DNA of 64,000 nt from Streptomyces sp. LUP47B (GCF_001746295.1 NZ_MJAH01000006.1:301052-365051), one strand, 5' to 3'; counted from the first letter of the stretch, positions 1 through 8,939 are shown. A program made the numbers and translations. The notes: generated by a model not told the origin, from the sequence alone.

Positions 1-1147
1 CGTCACGGCAGCCAAGGGATTCCAGGCGGCGGGCATCGCCGCCGGAATCAAGGAGAACGGCAACCCGGACCTGGCCCTCGTGGTCAACACCGGGCCCCGC
101 CGCGCCGCCGCCGGCGTCTTCACCTCCAACCGCGTGAAGGCCGCGCCGGTGCTGTGGTCCGAGCAGGTCCTCAAGAGCGGTCAGCTGTCGGCCGTGGTTC
201 TCAACTCCGGCGGCGCCAACGCCTGTACCGGCCCCAAAGGCTTCCAGGACACGCACGCCACCGCCGAGAAGGTCGCCGAGGTGCTGGACATCGGCGCGGG
301 TGAGGTGGCCGTCGCCTCCACCGGGCTCATCGGCCTGCTCCTCCCGATGGACAAGCTCCTGCCGGGAGTCGAGGCCGCCGCGGCCCAACTCTCCGAGCAC
401 GGCGGCGAGAAGGCCGCCATCGCCATCAAGACCACCGACAGCGTCCACAAGACGTCCGTGGTGACCAAGGGCAGCTGGACCGTCGGCGGCATGGCCAAGG
501 GCGCGGGCATGCTCGCCCCCGGCCTCGCCACCATGCTGGTCGTCCTCACCACCGACGCGGACCTGGAGAGCGAGCCCCTGGACAGGGCCCTGCGGGCCGC
601 CACCCGGACCACCTTCGACCGCGTCGACTCCGACGGCTGCATGTCCACCAACGACACCGTGCTGCTGCTCGCCTCCGGCGCCTCCGAAGTCACCCCCGAG
701 TACGAGGAGTTCGCCGAGGCCGTACGGGCCGTCTGCGACGACCTCGGCCAGCAGCTGATCCGGGACGCCGAGGGCGCCAGCAAGGACATCAAGGTCGAGG
801 TGGTGGGCGCCGCGAGTGAGGACGACGCCGTCGAGGTGGGCCGCTCCATCGCCCGCAACAACCTGCTCAAGTGCGCGATCCACGGCGAGGACCCCAACTG
901 GGGCCGCGTCCTGAGCGCCATCGGCACCACGAAGGCCGCCTTCGAGCCCGACCAGCTGAACGTCGCCATCAACGGCGTCTGGGTCTGCAAGAACGGCGGC
1001 GTCGGCGAGGACCGCGACAAGGTCGACATGCGCTACCGCGAGGTCCACATCGTCGCCGACCTCGCGGCCGGCTCCGAGACCGCCACCATCTGGACCAACG
1101 ACCTCACCGCCGACTACGTCCACGAGAACAGCGCCTACTCGTCATGA
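1..1147 (+). CDS. argJ: Bifunctional ornithine acetyltransferase / N-acetylglutamate synthase, 5' end missing
   Basis: The open frame enters from the left edge in the frame beginning at base 2 and reads a typical ArgJ N-terminus (TAAKGFQAAGIAAGIKENG), so only a few residues including the start codon are lost. ArgJ moves the acetyl group from N-acetylornithine to glutamate, closing the cyclic arginine pathway. ArgJ proteins cut themselves before a threonine; the corresponding segment MLAPGLATMLVVL is present around bases 508-548, so the processing site looks intact. The C-terminal DPNWGR and the closing HENSAYSS are family-like. The stop overlaps the argB start by four bases (ATGA), indicating translational coupling in an argJBDR operon. 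Confidence 0.96.
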   Translation, partial: VTAAKGFQAAGIAAGIKENGNPDLALVVNTGPRRAAAGVFTSNRVKAAPVLWSEQVLKSGQLSAVVLNSGGANACTGPKGFQDTHATAEKVAEVLDIGAGEVAVASTGLIGLLLPMDKLLPGVEAAAAQLSEHGGEKAAIAIKTTDSVHKTSVVTKGSWTVGGMAKGAGMLAPGLATMLVVLTTDADLESEPLDRALRAATRTTFDRVDSDGCMSTNDTVLLLASGASEVTPEYEEFAEAVRAVCDDLGQQLIRDAEGASKDIKVEVVGAASEDDAVEVGRSIARNNLLKCAIHGEDPNWGRVLSAIGTTKAAFEPDQLNVAINGVWVCKNGGVGEDRDKVDMRYREVHIVADLAAGSETATIWTNDLTADYVHENSAYSS

Positions 1148-2046
1148 GCACCACGCGAAAGCACACCGCCCTCCCCAAGGCCCAGATCCTCATCGAGGCG
1201 CTGCCCTGGCTGGTCCGGCACAACGGCAAGACCGTCGTCATCAAGTTCGGCGGCAACGCCATGATCGACGAGGACCTGAAGGCCGCCTTCGCCCAGGACG
1301 TCGTCTTCCTGCACCACGCGGGGCTCAAGCCGGTCGTCGTGCACGGCGGCGGCCCGCAGATCAGCGCCGCCCTCGACAAGCACGGCATCGTCAGCGAGTT
1401 CAAGGCGGGCCTGCGGGTCACGACCGAGGACGCCATGGACGTCGTACGGATGGTGCTGGCCGGGCAGGTGCAGCGCGAGCTGGTCAATCTGCTCAACGAA
1501 CACGGGCCGCTCGCCGTCGGATTGACCGGCGAGGACGCCCACACCATCAGCGCCACCAAGCACCGGCCCGAGATCGACGGAGAGCTGGTCGACATCGGGC
1601 GGGTGGGCGAGATCACCGCGATCGACACGGGCGCGATCCAGGCCCTGCTCGCCGACGGCCGGATCCCGGTCGTCTCCTCGATCGCCCGTAGCCAGGACGA
1701 CGGACATGTCTACAACGTCAATGCTGATACGGCGGCTGCGGCACTCGCTGCTGCTCTTGACGCCGAAACCCTCATGGTCCTCACGGACGTCGAGGGCCTC
1801 TACGAGGACTGGCCGCACAGCGACGAGGTGATCAGCCGCCTCACGGCCTCCCAACTGGAGAAGCTGCTGCCGGAGTTGAGCTCCGGCATGGTCCCGAAGA
1901 TGGAGGGCTGTCTGCACGCCGTACGCAACGGCGTGACCACGGCTCGGGTCATCGACGGGCGGGTCCAGCACTCGATCCTGCTGGAGATCTTCACCGACGA
2001 GGGGATCGGCACGATGGTCGTGCCGGACGGACAGGGGGATTCATGA
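1144..2046 (+). CDS. argB: Acetylglutamate kinase
   Basis: This 300-residue protein phosphorylates N-acetylglutamate with ATP, the second step of arginine synthesis. It belongs to the amino acid kinase family: the phosphate-binding segment VIKFGGNAM is near residue 30 and the glycine-rich HGGGPQIS follows near residue 73; the later LTDVEGLY is the usual nucleotide-side loop. I chose the ATG at 1144 because it overlaps the argJ stop as ATGA and gives the usual N-terminal helix of the arginine-sensitive type; a longer upstream open frame is an argJ shadow. The stop overlaps argD in the same manner. The N-terminal extension suggests feedback inhibition by arginine, known for this subtype but not proven here. 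Confidence 0.97.
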   Translation: MSTTRKHTALPKAQILIEALPWLVRHNGKTVVIKFGGNAMIDEDLKAAFAQDVVFLHHAGLKPVVVHGGGPQISAALDKHGIVSEFKAGLRVTTEDAMDVVRMVLAGQVQRELVNLLNEHGPLAVGLTGEDAHTISATKHRPEIDGELVDIGRVGEITAIDTGAIQALLADGRIPVVSSIARSQDDGHVYNVNADTAAAALAAALDAETLMVLTDVEGLYEDWPHSDEVISRLTASQLEKLLPELSSGMVPKMEGCLHAVRNGVTTARVIDGRVQHSILLEIFTDEGIGTMVVPDGQGDS

Positions 2047-3227
2047 GCAACGCGGAACTGACCGAGCGGTGGCAGGGCTCGCTCATGAACAACTACGGCA
2101 CCCCGAGGCTGCCGTTGGTCCGCGGTGCGGGACTCAAGGTCTGGGACGCCGAGGGCAAGCAGTACCTCGACTTCGTCGGCGGCATCGCCACCAACGCGCT
2201 CGGCCATGCCCACCCGGCGATCGTCGAGGCCGTCAGCAGGCAGATCGCCTCCCTCGGGCACATCTCCAACTTCTTCATGGCCGAGCCGACCGTCACCCTC
2301 GCCGAACGGCTGCTCCAGCTCTTCGGCCGGGACGGCAAGGTCTTCTTCTGCAACTCCGGCGCCGAGTCGGTCGAGGCGGCCTTCAAGATCGGCCGGCTGA
2401 CCGGGCGCACCCACATGGTCGCGACCGAGGGCGGCTTCCACGGCCGGACCATGGGCGCCCTCGCGCTCACCGGCCAGCCCGCCAAGCAGACCCCCTTCCT
2501 GCCGCTGCCGGGTGACGTCACCCATGTGCCGTACGGCGACGCGCAGGCGCTGGCCGCCGCGGTCACCGAGGACACCGCGCTCGTCGTCATCGAACCGATC
2601 CAGGGTGAGAACGGCGTCGTGGTGCCCCCGGCCGGCTACCTCAAGGCGGCCCGGGCGATCACGGCGGCCAAGGGCGCGCTGCTGGTCCTCGACGAGGTGC
2701 AGACCGGCATCGGCCGTACCGGAGACTGGTTCGCCTACCAGGCCCACGAGGGCGTCCTCCCGGACGTCGTCACCCTCGCCAAGCAGCTCGGCGGCGGACT
2801 GCCGCTCGGCGCGACCGTCGCCTTCGGGCGGGCCGCGGAGCTGCTGCAGCCGGGGCAGCACGGGACGACGTTCGGCGGGAACCCGGTCGCGTGTGCCGCC
2901 GGTCTCGCCGTCCTCGACACCATCGCGAACGACGGGTTGCTGGAGAACGTCAAGCAGCAGAGCGAGAGGCTGCGGGACGGAATCGAGTCACTCGGGCACC
3001 CCTTGATCTCCCACGTCCGGGGTGCGGGGCTCCTCCTGGGTATCGTGCTCACCGAGCCGCTCGCGCCGAAGGTGCAGCAGGCGGCTCAGGAGGCCGGATT
3101 CCTGGTGAACGCGCCCGCCCCCGATGTCGTACGGCTGATGCCGCCGCTGAACCTCGGCGACGACGAAGTGGACGCGCTTGTTCAGGCTCTCCCCGGCATC
3201 CTGGGTGTCGCCGAGGGAGACGGATGA
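2043..3227 (+). CDS. argD: Acetylornithine aminotransferase
   Basis: This 394-residue, full-length class-III PLP aminotransferase converts N-acetylglutamate semialdehyde to N-acetylornithine. The cofactor pocket is visible: CNSGAES (residues near 105), FHGRT, the aspartate in VLDEVQTGIGRTG and the Schiff-base lysine in TLAKQLGGG (K247). It starts with an ATG that overlaps the argB stop by four bases and ends 19 bases before argR. It is the third gene of the visible argJBDR operon. Confidence 0.97.
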   Translation: MSNAELTERWQGSLMNNYGTPRLPLVRGAGLKVWDAEGKQYLDFVGGIATNALGHAHPAIVEAVSRQIASLGHISNFFMAEPTVTLAERLLQLFGRDGKVFFCNSGAESVEAAFKIGRLTGRTHMVATEGGFHGRTMGALALTGQPAKQTPFLPLPGDVTHVPYGDAQALAAAVTEDTALVVIEPIQGENGVVVPPAGYLKAARAITAAKGALLVLDEVQTGIGRTGDWFAYQAHEGVLPDVVTLAKQLGGGLPLGATVAFGRAAELLQPGQHGTTFGGNPVACAAGLAVLDTIANDGLLENVKQQSERLRDGIESLGHPLISHVRGAGLLLGIVLTEPLAPKVQQAAQEAGFLVNAPAPDVVRLMPPLNLGDDEVDALVQALPGILGVAEGDG

Positions 3228-3246
3228 TCCGGAGAATGAGACGACG

Positions 3247-3792
3247 ATGAGTCATGCGCAGGATCACGAGCACAACGGGGTCGCGGGGCCTGCCGTGCCG
3301 CAGACGCGTACCGCGCGCCACCGCCGGATCGTGGACATCCTCAACCGGCAGCCGGTGCGGTCGCAGAGCCAGTTGGCGAAGCTGCTGTCCGACGACGGGC
3401 TGAGTGTCACCCAGGCGACGCTGTCCCGGGACCTCGACGAGCTGAACGCGGTGAAGATCCGCAACAACGACGGGGATCTCATCTACGCGGTGCCCAGTGA
3501 GGGGGGTTTCCGGACTCCTCGGGCGCCGTTGGGGGAGTCGGCCAAGGAGGAGCGGATGCGGCGGCTCTCTCAGGAGCTGCTGATCTCCGCGGAGGCTTCG
3601 GCGAATCTCGTGGTGCTGCGGACGCCTCCGGGGGCCGCGCAGTTCCTGGCGTCGGCCATTGATCAGGCTGAGCTGCACGACATCCTGGGGACCATTGCCG
3701 GTGACGACACGTTGATGCTGATCAGCCGGAACCCTACGGGGGGTCAGGCGCTGGCCGAGCATTTGTTGCGGTTGGCTCAGAACGGGCACTGA
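3247..3792 (+). CDS. argR: Arginine repressor ArgR
   Basis: This 181-residue protein is the hexameric arginine-responsive repressor of arginine genes. The N-terminal winged helix is visible as RHRRIVDILNRQPVRSQSQ followed by VTQATLSRDLDEL, and the C-terminal arginine-binding and trimer region contains DILGTIAGDDTLML, the family signature. The open frame runs upstream into argD, but the ATG at 3247 gives the normal length and MSHAQ start; a GGAG lies about 12 bases upstream. Being last in the arg operon, it should repress its own transcription together with argH, which has an ARG-like box upstream. Confidence 0.96.
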   Translation: MSHAQDHEHNGVAGPAVPQTRTARHRRIVDILNRQPVRSQSQLAKLLSDDGLSVTQATLSRDLDELNAVKIRNNDGDLIYAVPSEGGFRTPRAPLGESAKEERMRRLSQELLISAEASANLVVLRTPPGAAQFLASAIDQAELHDILGTIAGDDTLMLISRNPTGGQALAEHLLRLAQNGH

Positions 3793-3830
3793 AGGGGGTG
3801 GGACTGTTGTGTGCCGGATGCGGGTCGTCC

Positions 3831-3860
3831 GTGGCTGGTCGCGCAGTTCCCCGCGCCCCT
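3831..3860 (-). repeat. Dispersed Streptomyces 3'-end repeat, copy 1
   Basis: The block contains the core GCGCAGTTCCCCGCGCCCC (reverse orientation of GCGGGGAACTGCGC) followed by the GGCTGGTC arm on the other side. It sits between convergent argR and the ApbE gene. Related copies occur at 21082, 36800, 37108 and 52609, and longer variants at 14351 and 17656. It may act as an intergenic terminator. Confidence 0.75.
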
Positions 3861-3872
3861 GGGTAGATCGAC

Positions 3873-4673
3873 TCACCCGAGTCGAGCTGCCAGGCCTCCT
3901 GTACACCTGACCTCGTCCCCCGCCGTGATCAGCAGCGCCTCCACGTCCGGCAGGGACTCCAGCCACGCCAGGCCCTCCCTCGAACCCATCGCGAAAGCCG
4001 CTGTTGCCCAGCAGTCCGCCCAGGTGACGGTCGGGGCGACCACCGTGACCGCCACCAGGTCGGTCACCGCGGAGCGGCCCGTGCGGGGGTCGACTATGTG
4101 GGCGCCGCGTTCCGCCGTGCCGGAGGTGGCCACCGCCAGCTCGGCCGCGCCCGCCGCCGAGACCACCGCGGCCAGGCCGCCCGGACGCAGGGGGTCCGAG
4201 ACCCCTACCCGCCACGGGCGTTGTGGGCCCGGTACGCCCAACAGCTGTACGTCTCCGCCGCCGTTGACGCTCACCCCGGTCGCCCCCGCGAGAGCCATCC
4301 GACGGGCCGCGCGTTCCACCGCCCAGCCCTTGACGATGCCGGTGGGGTCGAGGCGGCCCTCGTAGCGCAGACTGAACCAGCCGTCGCTCGAGCGCTCGGC
4401 CCGGGCGCCGAGTTCGAGTACCTCGGCCACCTCCGGGTCGCACTCGGCGACCGTCAGCTCGCCGCGGGCCAGGCGGGAGACCTGGCTGTCGTCGCGGTAG
4501 GTGCTGAACACCTCGTTCACGCGGTGCAGTTCCGCCACCGCCTCCCGCAGTGCCGTCTGCACGGCAAGAGGTTCCCCGCCGCGGACGTCGAAGGAGAAGA
4601 CCGTCCCCATGACCTCCTCCGCGTGACGCACCGCGGCGGGAGCTTGTGCCGGCTCGGCCACCGTGTCAGCCAC
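3873..4673 (-). CDS. apbE: FAD:protein FMN transferase (ApbE family)
   Basis: ApbE enzymes cleave FAD and attach FMN covalently to a threonine of FMN-binding domains. Family features include MGTVFSFDV near residue 20, FSTYRDDSQVSRL, the LDPTGIVKGWAVERA segment and SVNGGGDVQLLG, ending with the metal-site region ADCWATAAFAMG. Length is 266 residues from the GTG at 4673, which overlaps the upstream gene's TGA; the longer upstream frame is not coding. It appears cytoplasmic, without a lipobox. It follows directly the two-domain FMN-binding protein, the likely substrate; a second substrate lies at 6967-7425. It is the distal gene of a redox operon running leftwards. Confidence 0.9.
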   Translation of the reverse strand: MADTVAEPAQAPAAVRHAEEVMGTVFSFDVRGGEPLAVQTALREAVAELHRVNEVFSTYRDDSQVSRLARGELTVAECDPEVAEVLELGARAERSSDGWFSLRYEGRLDPTGIVKGWAVERAARRMALAGATGVSVNGGGDVQLLGVPGPQRPWRVGVSDPLRPGGLAAVVSAAGAAELAVATSGTAERGAHIVDPRTGRSAVTDLVAVTVVAPTVTWADCWATAAFAMGSREGLAWLESLPDVEALLITAGDEVRCTGGLAARLG

Positions 4674-5478
4674 CGGCCTGGTCCAGCGCCGACTGCAGCG
4701 ACTTCTTGTAGCCCTCGCTGGTGTACGTGGCCCCGGAGACCGAGTCGATGTCGGCGCTGCCGGCCGCCACGGCCTCCTGGTTGAGCTTCGGGATGGACAG
4801 CGCCGTCTTCTGGTCGCTCGTCCCGCCCTTGGGCGCCTGCACCGCCTCGGCGTTGGTGATCTTGCCGCCGCTGACCGTGACCCGGACCTGGACCGGGCCG
4901 TACTGGGTCTGCGAGACCGCACCGGTGACCGTCTTGGCGGCCGCACCGGTGTTGCCGCCCGCCGGCTGGGAGGGCTGAGCCGACGGCTGAGCCGACGGCT
5001 GAGCCGACGGCTGGGCCGGAGCGGCCGCGTTCGCCTTGTCGATCGCCGACTGGAGCGCCTTCTTGTAGCCCTCGCTCGTGTAGGTCGCCCCGGAGACCGT
5101 GTCGACCTGCGAGGACTGCTTGGCGAGCGTGTCCTGGGTGAGCTTCGGGATGGACAGCGCCGTCTTCTGGTCGCTCGTGCCGCCCTTGGGCGCCTGGACC
5201 GCCTCGGCCTTGGTGATCTTGTTGCCGCTGACGGTGATACGGACCTGGACGGGGCCGTACTGGGTCTGGACCGCGTCCCCGGTGACCGCGCCGCCGGCGG
5301 TCGCCCCGGCGCCGCCCTGGGCCGACTCCTGTGCCGCCGCCGTCTGCTGCGGGATCGTTCCGCCCGCCTGGGCGGACGCCGGGTCCGAGGACGGCTTCAG
5401 CGACAGCATCAGCACGACACCGGAGACGGTGGCGGCGGTCGCGAGCACGACTCGACGGACGGGGTGACTCTTCCTCAT
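4666..5478 (-). CDS. Exported protein with two FMN-binding domains
   Basis: The 270-residue protein begins MRKSHPVRRVVLATAATVSG, a positively charged start plus one hydrophobic signal or anchor segment (about 9-27). Two FMN_bind domains follow at about 65-150 and 183-268. Each ends in SGATYTSEGYKK, and the threonines T132 and T251 match the motif where ApbE links FMN. The domains are joined by a linker of four AQPS units. They are so similar (for example APKGGTSDQKTALSIPKL in both) that a fairly recent internal duplication is likely. Start choice: ATG at 5478 with an AGGAG 11 bases upstream. The neighbours suggest it takes electrons from the ferric-reductase-like membrane protein just upstream. 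The final acceptor is unknown. Confidence 0.88.
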   Translation of the reverse strand: MRKSHPVRRVVLATAATVSGVVLMLSLKPSSDPASAQAGGTIPQQTAAAQESAQGGAGATAGGAVTGDAVQTQYGPVQVRITVSGNKITKAEAVQAPKGGTSDQKTALSIPKLTQDTLAKQSSQVDTVSGATYTSEGYKKALQSAIDKANAAAPAQPSAQPSAQPSAQPSQPAGGNTGAAAKTVTGAVSQTQYGPVQVRVTVSGGKITNAEAVQAPKGGTSDQKTALSIPKLNQEAVAAGSADIDSVSGATYTSEGYKKSLQSALDQAGG

Positions 5479-5506
5479 CGCTTCAACAGCTCCTGAATTC
5501 CCGTCG

Positions 5507-6889
5507 TCACATCTCGAACGACTCGTGATGGATGCGGCGGGCGGGCACACCCGCGCCGCGCAGTGCTTCGTACACGGACTGCGCGAAACCGTTCGGCCCG
5601 CACATGAACACGTCGTGCTTGTCGATGTCGGGGAGCTTGCGCTGGAGGGACTCCGCGGAGATGTCCGGGCGCTCTCCGTCCGGACTGTTGACCGCGTACA
5701 TCAGCCGGGCGCCGCGCTCGTCCGCGATGGCGGAGAGCTCGTCCCACAGGGCCAGGTCCTGGGTGGTGTTGGCCCGGTACAGCAGGGTGATGTCACCGGC
5801 CGCGCCCGGCAGCGTCTCGAACAGGGCCCGCATCGGCGTGATGCCGACGCCGCCGGCCACCAGCAGCACCTTGCCCCGGCTGCGGCGCTGGGCGGTGAGC
5901 GCGCCGTACGGGCCCTCGGCCCACACCTTGGTGCCGGGCACCAGCTCGCGCAGCCGTTCGCTGTGGTCGCCGATCGCCTTCACCGTGATCCGCAGCATGC
6001 CCGGCCGGGGCGCCGCCGACAGCGAGTAGGGGTGGGAGCTGAACCGCATCCCCGGCGCGAGGAAGCGCCAGCGGAAGAACTGGCCGGCCTCCGCGCCCAT
6101 CCGGTGCAGCTTGCGCCCGCCGATCAGCACGGACACGACGCCCGGCGTCTCCTCGACGACCGCCTCGACATACATCCGGTGGCGCAGGTTCAGCCGGATC
6201 GGCGTGAGGATCCGGTACCAGAGGACCAGCGCGGTGACCGAGCCGTACAGCGCGTACCAGACGGTCTTGGCGACCGGCTCGACCGCGAAGTCGTTGCCGG
6301 TGGTCAGCTGGTGCCAGAAGGTCAGGAAGACCGCCGCGTACGTCAGCAGATGCACGTGGTACCAGGTGTCGTACGGGATCCTGCGGCGCACCCCGCCGAT
6401 CGACATCAGGCCGATGAGGAACAGCAGACCGGTGCCGATGGCCGCCTTGCCCATGTCCGGCAGCTGGTTGATGGAGTCCATCGTCTGCTGGACGATGTCG
6501 CCGAGCCCCTTCCCGGCCTGCAGGGCGTAACCCCACATGATCAGGAAGACATGGGCGACGACCAGGCAGAGGGTGTAGCGGCCGGTCATCGCGTGCCAGC
6601 GGGCGACCCGGTCGGAACCCACCCGGCGTTCCAGCGCGGGTACTCGGGCCATCTGCAGCACCACGAGCGCCATCAGATAGCCGGCCAGCAGACCGGTGAT
6701 CCGGCCCGCGTTGAGGATCTTGCTGTTGTCGTCGGCGACGGACGGTGTGTTGTGCCACCACAGCCACAGCACACCGGCCGCGCCCGCCCATACGGCGAGC
6801 AGCAGGACGGTCGCCGGGGAACGGCGCGGGCGGATGCGGCGCATCGTCTGGCGGCGGGCGGCGCGGCCGCCTGCGAGCGTCGTGGTCAC
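5507..6889 (-). CDS. Ferric-reductase-like membrane flavoprotein, copy 1
   Basis: The 460-residue protein carries an N-terminal membrane part of about six helices (residues about 25-240) of the ferric reductase-like type, with histidines in RWHAMTGRYTLCLVVAHVFL and TWYHVHLLTYAAVFLTFWHQL that are candidate haem ligands. A cytosolic ferredoxin-reductase-like part follows: FAD motif HPYSLSAAP and NAD(P) motif VAGGVGITPMRALFE, ending in CGPNGFAQSVYEALRGAGVP. It probably carries electrons from NAD(P)H through FAD and haem across the membrane. It is about 65% similar by eye to the product at 7436-8788 and sits 28 bases before the FMN-binding protein gene, its likely electron acceptor. Confidence 0.88.
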   Translation of the reverse strand: MTTTLAGGRAARRQTMRRIRPRRSPATVLLLAVWAGAAGVLWLWWHNTPSVADDNSKILNAGRITGLLAGYLMALVVLQMARVPALERRVGSDRVARWHAMTGRYTLCLVVAHVFLIMWGYALQAGKGLGDIVQQTMDSINQLPDMGKAAIGTGLLFLIGLMSIGGVRRRIPYDTWYHVHLLTYAAVFLTFWHQLTTGNDFAVEPVAKTVWYALYGSVTALVLWYRILTPIRLNLRHRMYVEAVVEETPGVVSVLIGGRKLHRMGAEAGQFFRWRFLAPGMRFSSHPYSLSAAPRPGMLRITVKAIGDHSERLRELVPGTKVWAEGPYGALTAQRRSRGKVLLVAGGVGITPMRALFETLPGAAGDITLLYRANTTQDLALWDELSAIADERGARLMYAVNSPDGERPDISAESLQRKLPDIDKHDVFMCGPNGFAQSVYEALRGAGVPARRIHHESFEM

Positions 6890-6966
6890 GTTTCCTCCGG
6901 GGGCGGGGGCAAGGGGGGTGGGCGTGGTCCCTTGGTCCTCAGATACGTGCCGTGACGCCCGTGTGT

Positions 6967-7425
6967 TCAGCTGGCCGCGGAGTCCAGTGCGGACTGGAGT
7001 GACTGGCGGTAACCGTCACTCGTGTAGGTGGCCCCCGAGACCGTGTCGATCTGCGCGCTCTGGGCCTGCAGCGCCTCGGTCCGCAGCCGCGGGAGCGCGT
7101 AGCTGTTGATCTCCTGGTCCCTCGGGTTGTCCGTCGGGTAGGTGACCGCCGTGACCTCGGTGAGCTTGCCGTCCTTGATGGTGATGCGGACCTGGACCGG
7201 CCCCCAGCGGGTCTGGACGGTGTCGCCGGTGACGGTCTTCGTGCCGGTGGCGGCCGATCCGGTGCCGCTCGACGCGCTCGCGCTGCTGGAGGGCACGGGC
7301 AGCGCCAGGGCGGTCTGCGGTGATGCGTGCGGCTTCAACGACAGCAGCATCACCATCCCGGAGACGGTGGCGGCGCTCGCCAGCACGATCCGGCGCAATG
7401 GGCGGTTCTTCTTCAGCGCGTGCAC
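6967..7425 (-). CDS. Exported single-domain FMN-binding protein
   Basis: The 152-residue protein starts with a GTG at 7425 (MHALKKNRPLRRIVLASAAT), a basic start and hydrophobic segment at about 11-31 that is clearly related to the protein at 4666-5478. A low-complexity Ser/Ala/Gly linker (about 45-63) leads into one FMN_bind domain (about 65-150). SGATYTSDGYRQ carries T133, the expected site of covalent FMN attachment by ApbE. It lies ten bases after the reductase gene 7436-8788. A longer upstream open frame is an antiphase shadow of that reductase. Confidence 0.87.
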   Translation of the reverse strand: MHALKKNRPLRRIVLASAATVSGMVMLLSLKPHASPQTALALPVPSSSASASSGTGSAATGTKTVTGDTVQTRWGPVQVRITIKDGKLTEVTAVTYPTDNPRDQEINSYALPRLRTEALQAQSAQIDTVSGATYTSDGYRQSLQSALDSAAS

Positions 7426-7435
7426 GGGTGCGGCC

Positions 7436-8788
7436 TCACAGTTCGAAGGACTCGTGGTGGATACGGCCATCGGGAACGCCCGCGGCGCGCAGCTCCTCGT
7501 ACAGGTCCCGGGCGAACCCGTGCGGGCCGCAGAGGTAGACGTCGTGCTCGGCCAGGTCGGGCAGGGCCGCCCGCAGCGACTCGGCGGTGATCCGCGGCCG
7601 TTGTCCCCCGGGCCCGTTGAGCAGGTAGTGGAGCCTGGCCCCGCGCCAGCGCGCGACGGCCTCCAACTCCCCGCCCAGCGCGAGGTCTTCGACCGTGTGC
7701 GCCCGGTACAGGAGGGTGACCTCGCCCGGCAGCGTCTCGAACAGCGCACGCAGCGGGGTGATGCCGACGCCGGCGGCGATCAGCAGCGACTTCGGCGAGG
7801 TCTGCCGGTCCACGGTCAGCGAGCCGTACGGCCCCTCCGCCCACACGCGCGTGCCCGGCCGTAGCAGCGCCACGGCCGCGCTGTGGTCACCGAGCGCCTT
7901 CACTGTGATCCGCATCCGGTCGCGGCGCGGCGGCGCCGACAGCGAGTACGGCGTCGACGTCCAGCCCATGCCCTGCCCGAGGAACCGCCAGCGGAAGAAC
8001 TGCCCTGCCCGGGCGCCCAGTTCGTCGAGCCGCCGCCCGCCCACGACGACCGAGTACACGCCCGGCGCCTCCCTGTGCACGGACTCCACCCGCATCCGGT
8101 GCCGCAGGTTCAGCCGCACCGGGGCGAGGATCCGGAACCACAGCACCAGGGCCGCGACACCGAGGTAGAGCGCGTACCAGGCCGCCGTGGCCGCGGCGTT
8201 GCCGTTGAAGTCGTTCCCGAGGGCCAGCTGGTGTCCGAAGGCGAGGAACACGGCGCCGTACGTGAGCAGATGGACGTAGTACCAGAACTCGTGGCTGGTC
8301 CGACGACGTACCGCCCGTGCCGAGGTGACGCCGACGGCGAGGAGGATCACCGTGCCGGCGGTGGCCTTGAGCATCTCGGGATAGTCCAGGACCACCGTGA
8401 GCGTCTCGTGCCAGAGCGAGGCGCCGTCCTGGGCCGCGTACCCCGAGAGGATCAGCCCGATGTGCGCGAGCAGCAGACAGACGGTGTAGCGGCCGGCCAT
8501 CGCGTGCCAGCGGGCCACCCGGTCCGAACCGACCCGCCGCTCCAGCACCGGCACCCGCGCCATCAGACCCACGAGCACCGCGCAGGCGTACCCGCACAGC
8601 AGGCCGGCGATCCGTCCGGCGCCGGTCAGCCATCCGGCCGTACCGACCACGGATCCGGTGTCCGCCCACCACAGGGCGATCACGGCCGCCGCACCGGTCC
8701 ACAGGAGGGCGAGCACGGCACCCGCGGGGGAGCGTCGCGCGGGCGGCGCCACGGCCGGTGCGGCCCGCTGCTCGTACACGGTGGTCAT
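7436..8788 (-). CDS. Ferric-reductase-like membrane flavoprotein, copy 2
   Basis: The 450-residue protein has the same architecture as copy 1: six predicted membrane helices with candidate haem histidines (RWHAMAGRYTVCLLLAHIGL and FWYYVHLLTYGAVFLAFGHQL), then FAD (TPYSLSAPPRRD) and NAD(P) (IAAGVGITPLRALFE) binding segments and a CGPHGFARDLYEELRAAGVP end. The ATG at 8788 (MTTVYEQRAAP) was chosen over an open frame that continues 67 codons upstream into the divergent promoter region. It is the first gene of the leftward five-gene redox unit and is divergent from the two-component regulator gene, which makes it a likely regulatory target. Confidence 0.87.
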   Translation of the reverse strand: MTTVYEQRAAPAVAPPARRSPAGAVLALLWTGAAAVIALWWADTGSVVGTAGWLTGAGRIAGLLCGYACAVLVGLMARVPVLERRVGSDRVARWHAMAGRYTVCLLLAHIGLILSGYAAQDGASLWHETLTVVLDYPEMLKATAGTVILLAVGVTSARAVRRRTSHEFWYYVHLLTYGAVFLAFGHQLALGNDFNGNAAATAAWYALYLGVAALVLWFRILAPVRLNLRHRMRVESVHREAPGVYSVVVGGRRLDELGARAGQFFRWRFLGQGMGWTSTPYSLSAPPRRDRMRITVKALGDHSAAVALLRPGTRVWAEGPYGSLTVDRQTSPKSLLIAAGVGITPLRALFETLPGEVTLLYRAHTVEDLALGGELEAVARWRGARLHYLLNGPGGQRPRITAESLRAALPDLAEHDVYLCGPHGFARDLYEELRAAGVPDGRIHHESFEL

Positions 8789-8872
8789 AGGTGCGTCCTT
8801 TCGCCTGTCCAGGACACACACTGTGCAAGGGGAACTTCTCAGGACCCTCTGAAAGGGCACTCCGCAGAGCGC

Positions 8873-8891
8873 ACTCAGAGGAAACTCAGAG
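8873..8891. promoter_or_regulatory. Direct repeats, candidate response-regulator site
   Basis: ACTCAGAG occurs at 8873-8880 and again at 8884-8891, eleven bases apart start to start, about one helical turn. Tandem direct repeats with that spacing are typical OmpR-family sites. They lie in the 151-base gap between the reductase operon and the response regulator gene. No binding has been shown. Confidence 0.5.
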
Positions 8892-8939
8892 CTTCCCGGG
8901 GCACCCGCCGCCCCGGCCAGGGGTGATCCTGGAGAGGAC

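Noticed and set aside
181..1029. A 282-codon minus-strand frame opposite argJ
   Set aside because: Serine-rich shadow of argJ, without a ribosome-binding site or recognisable protein.
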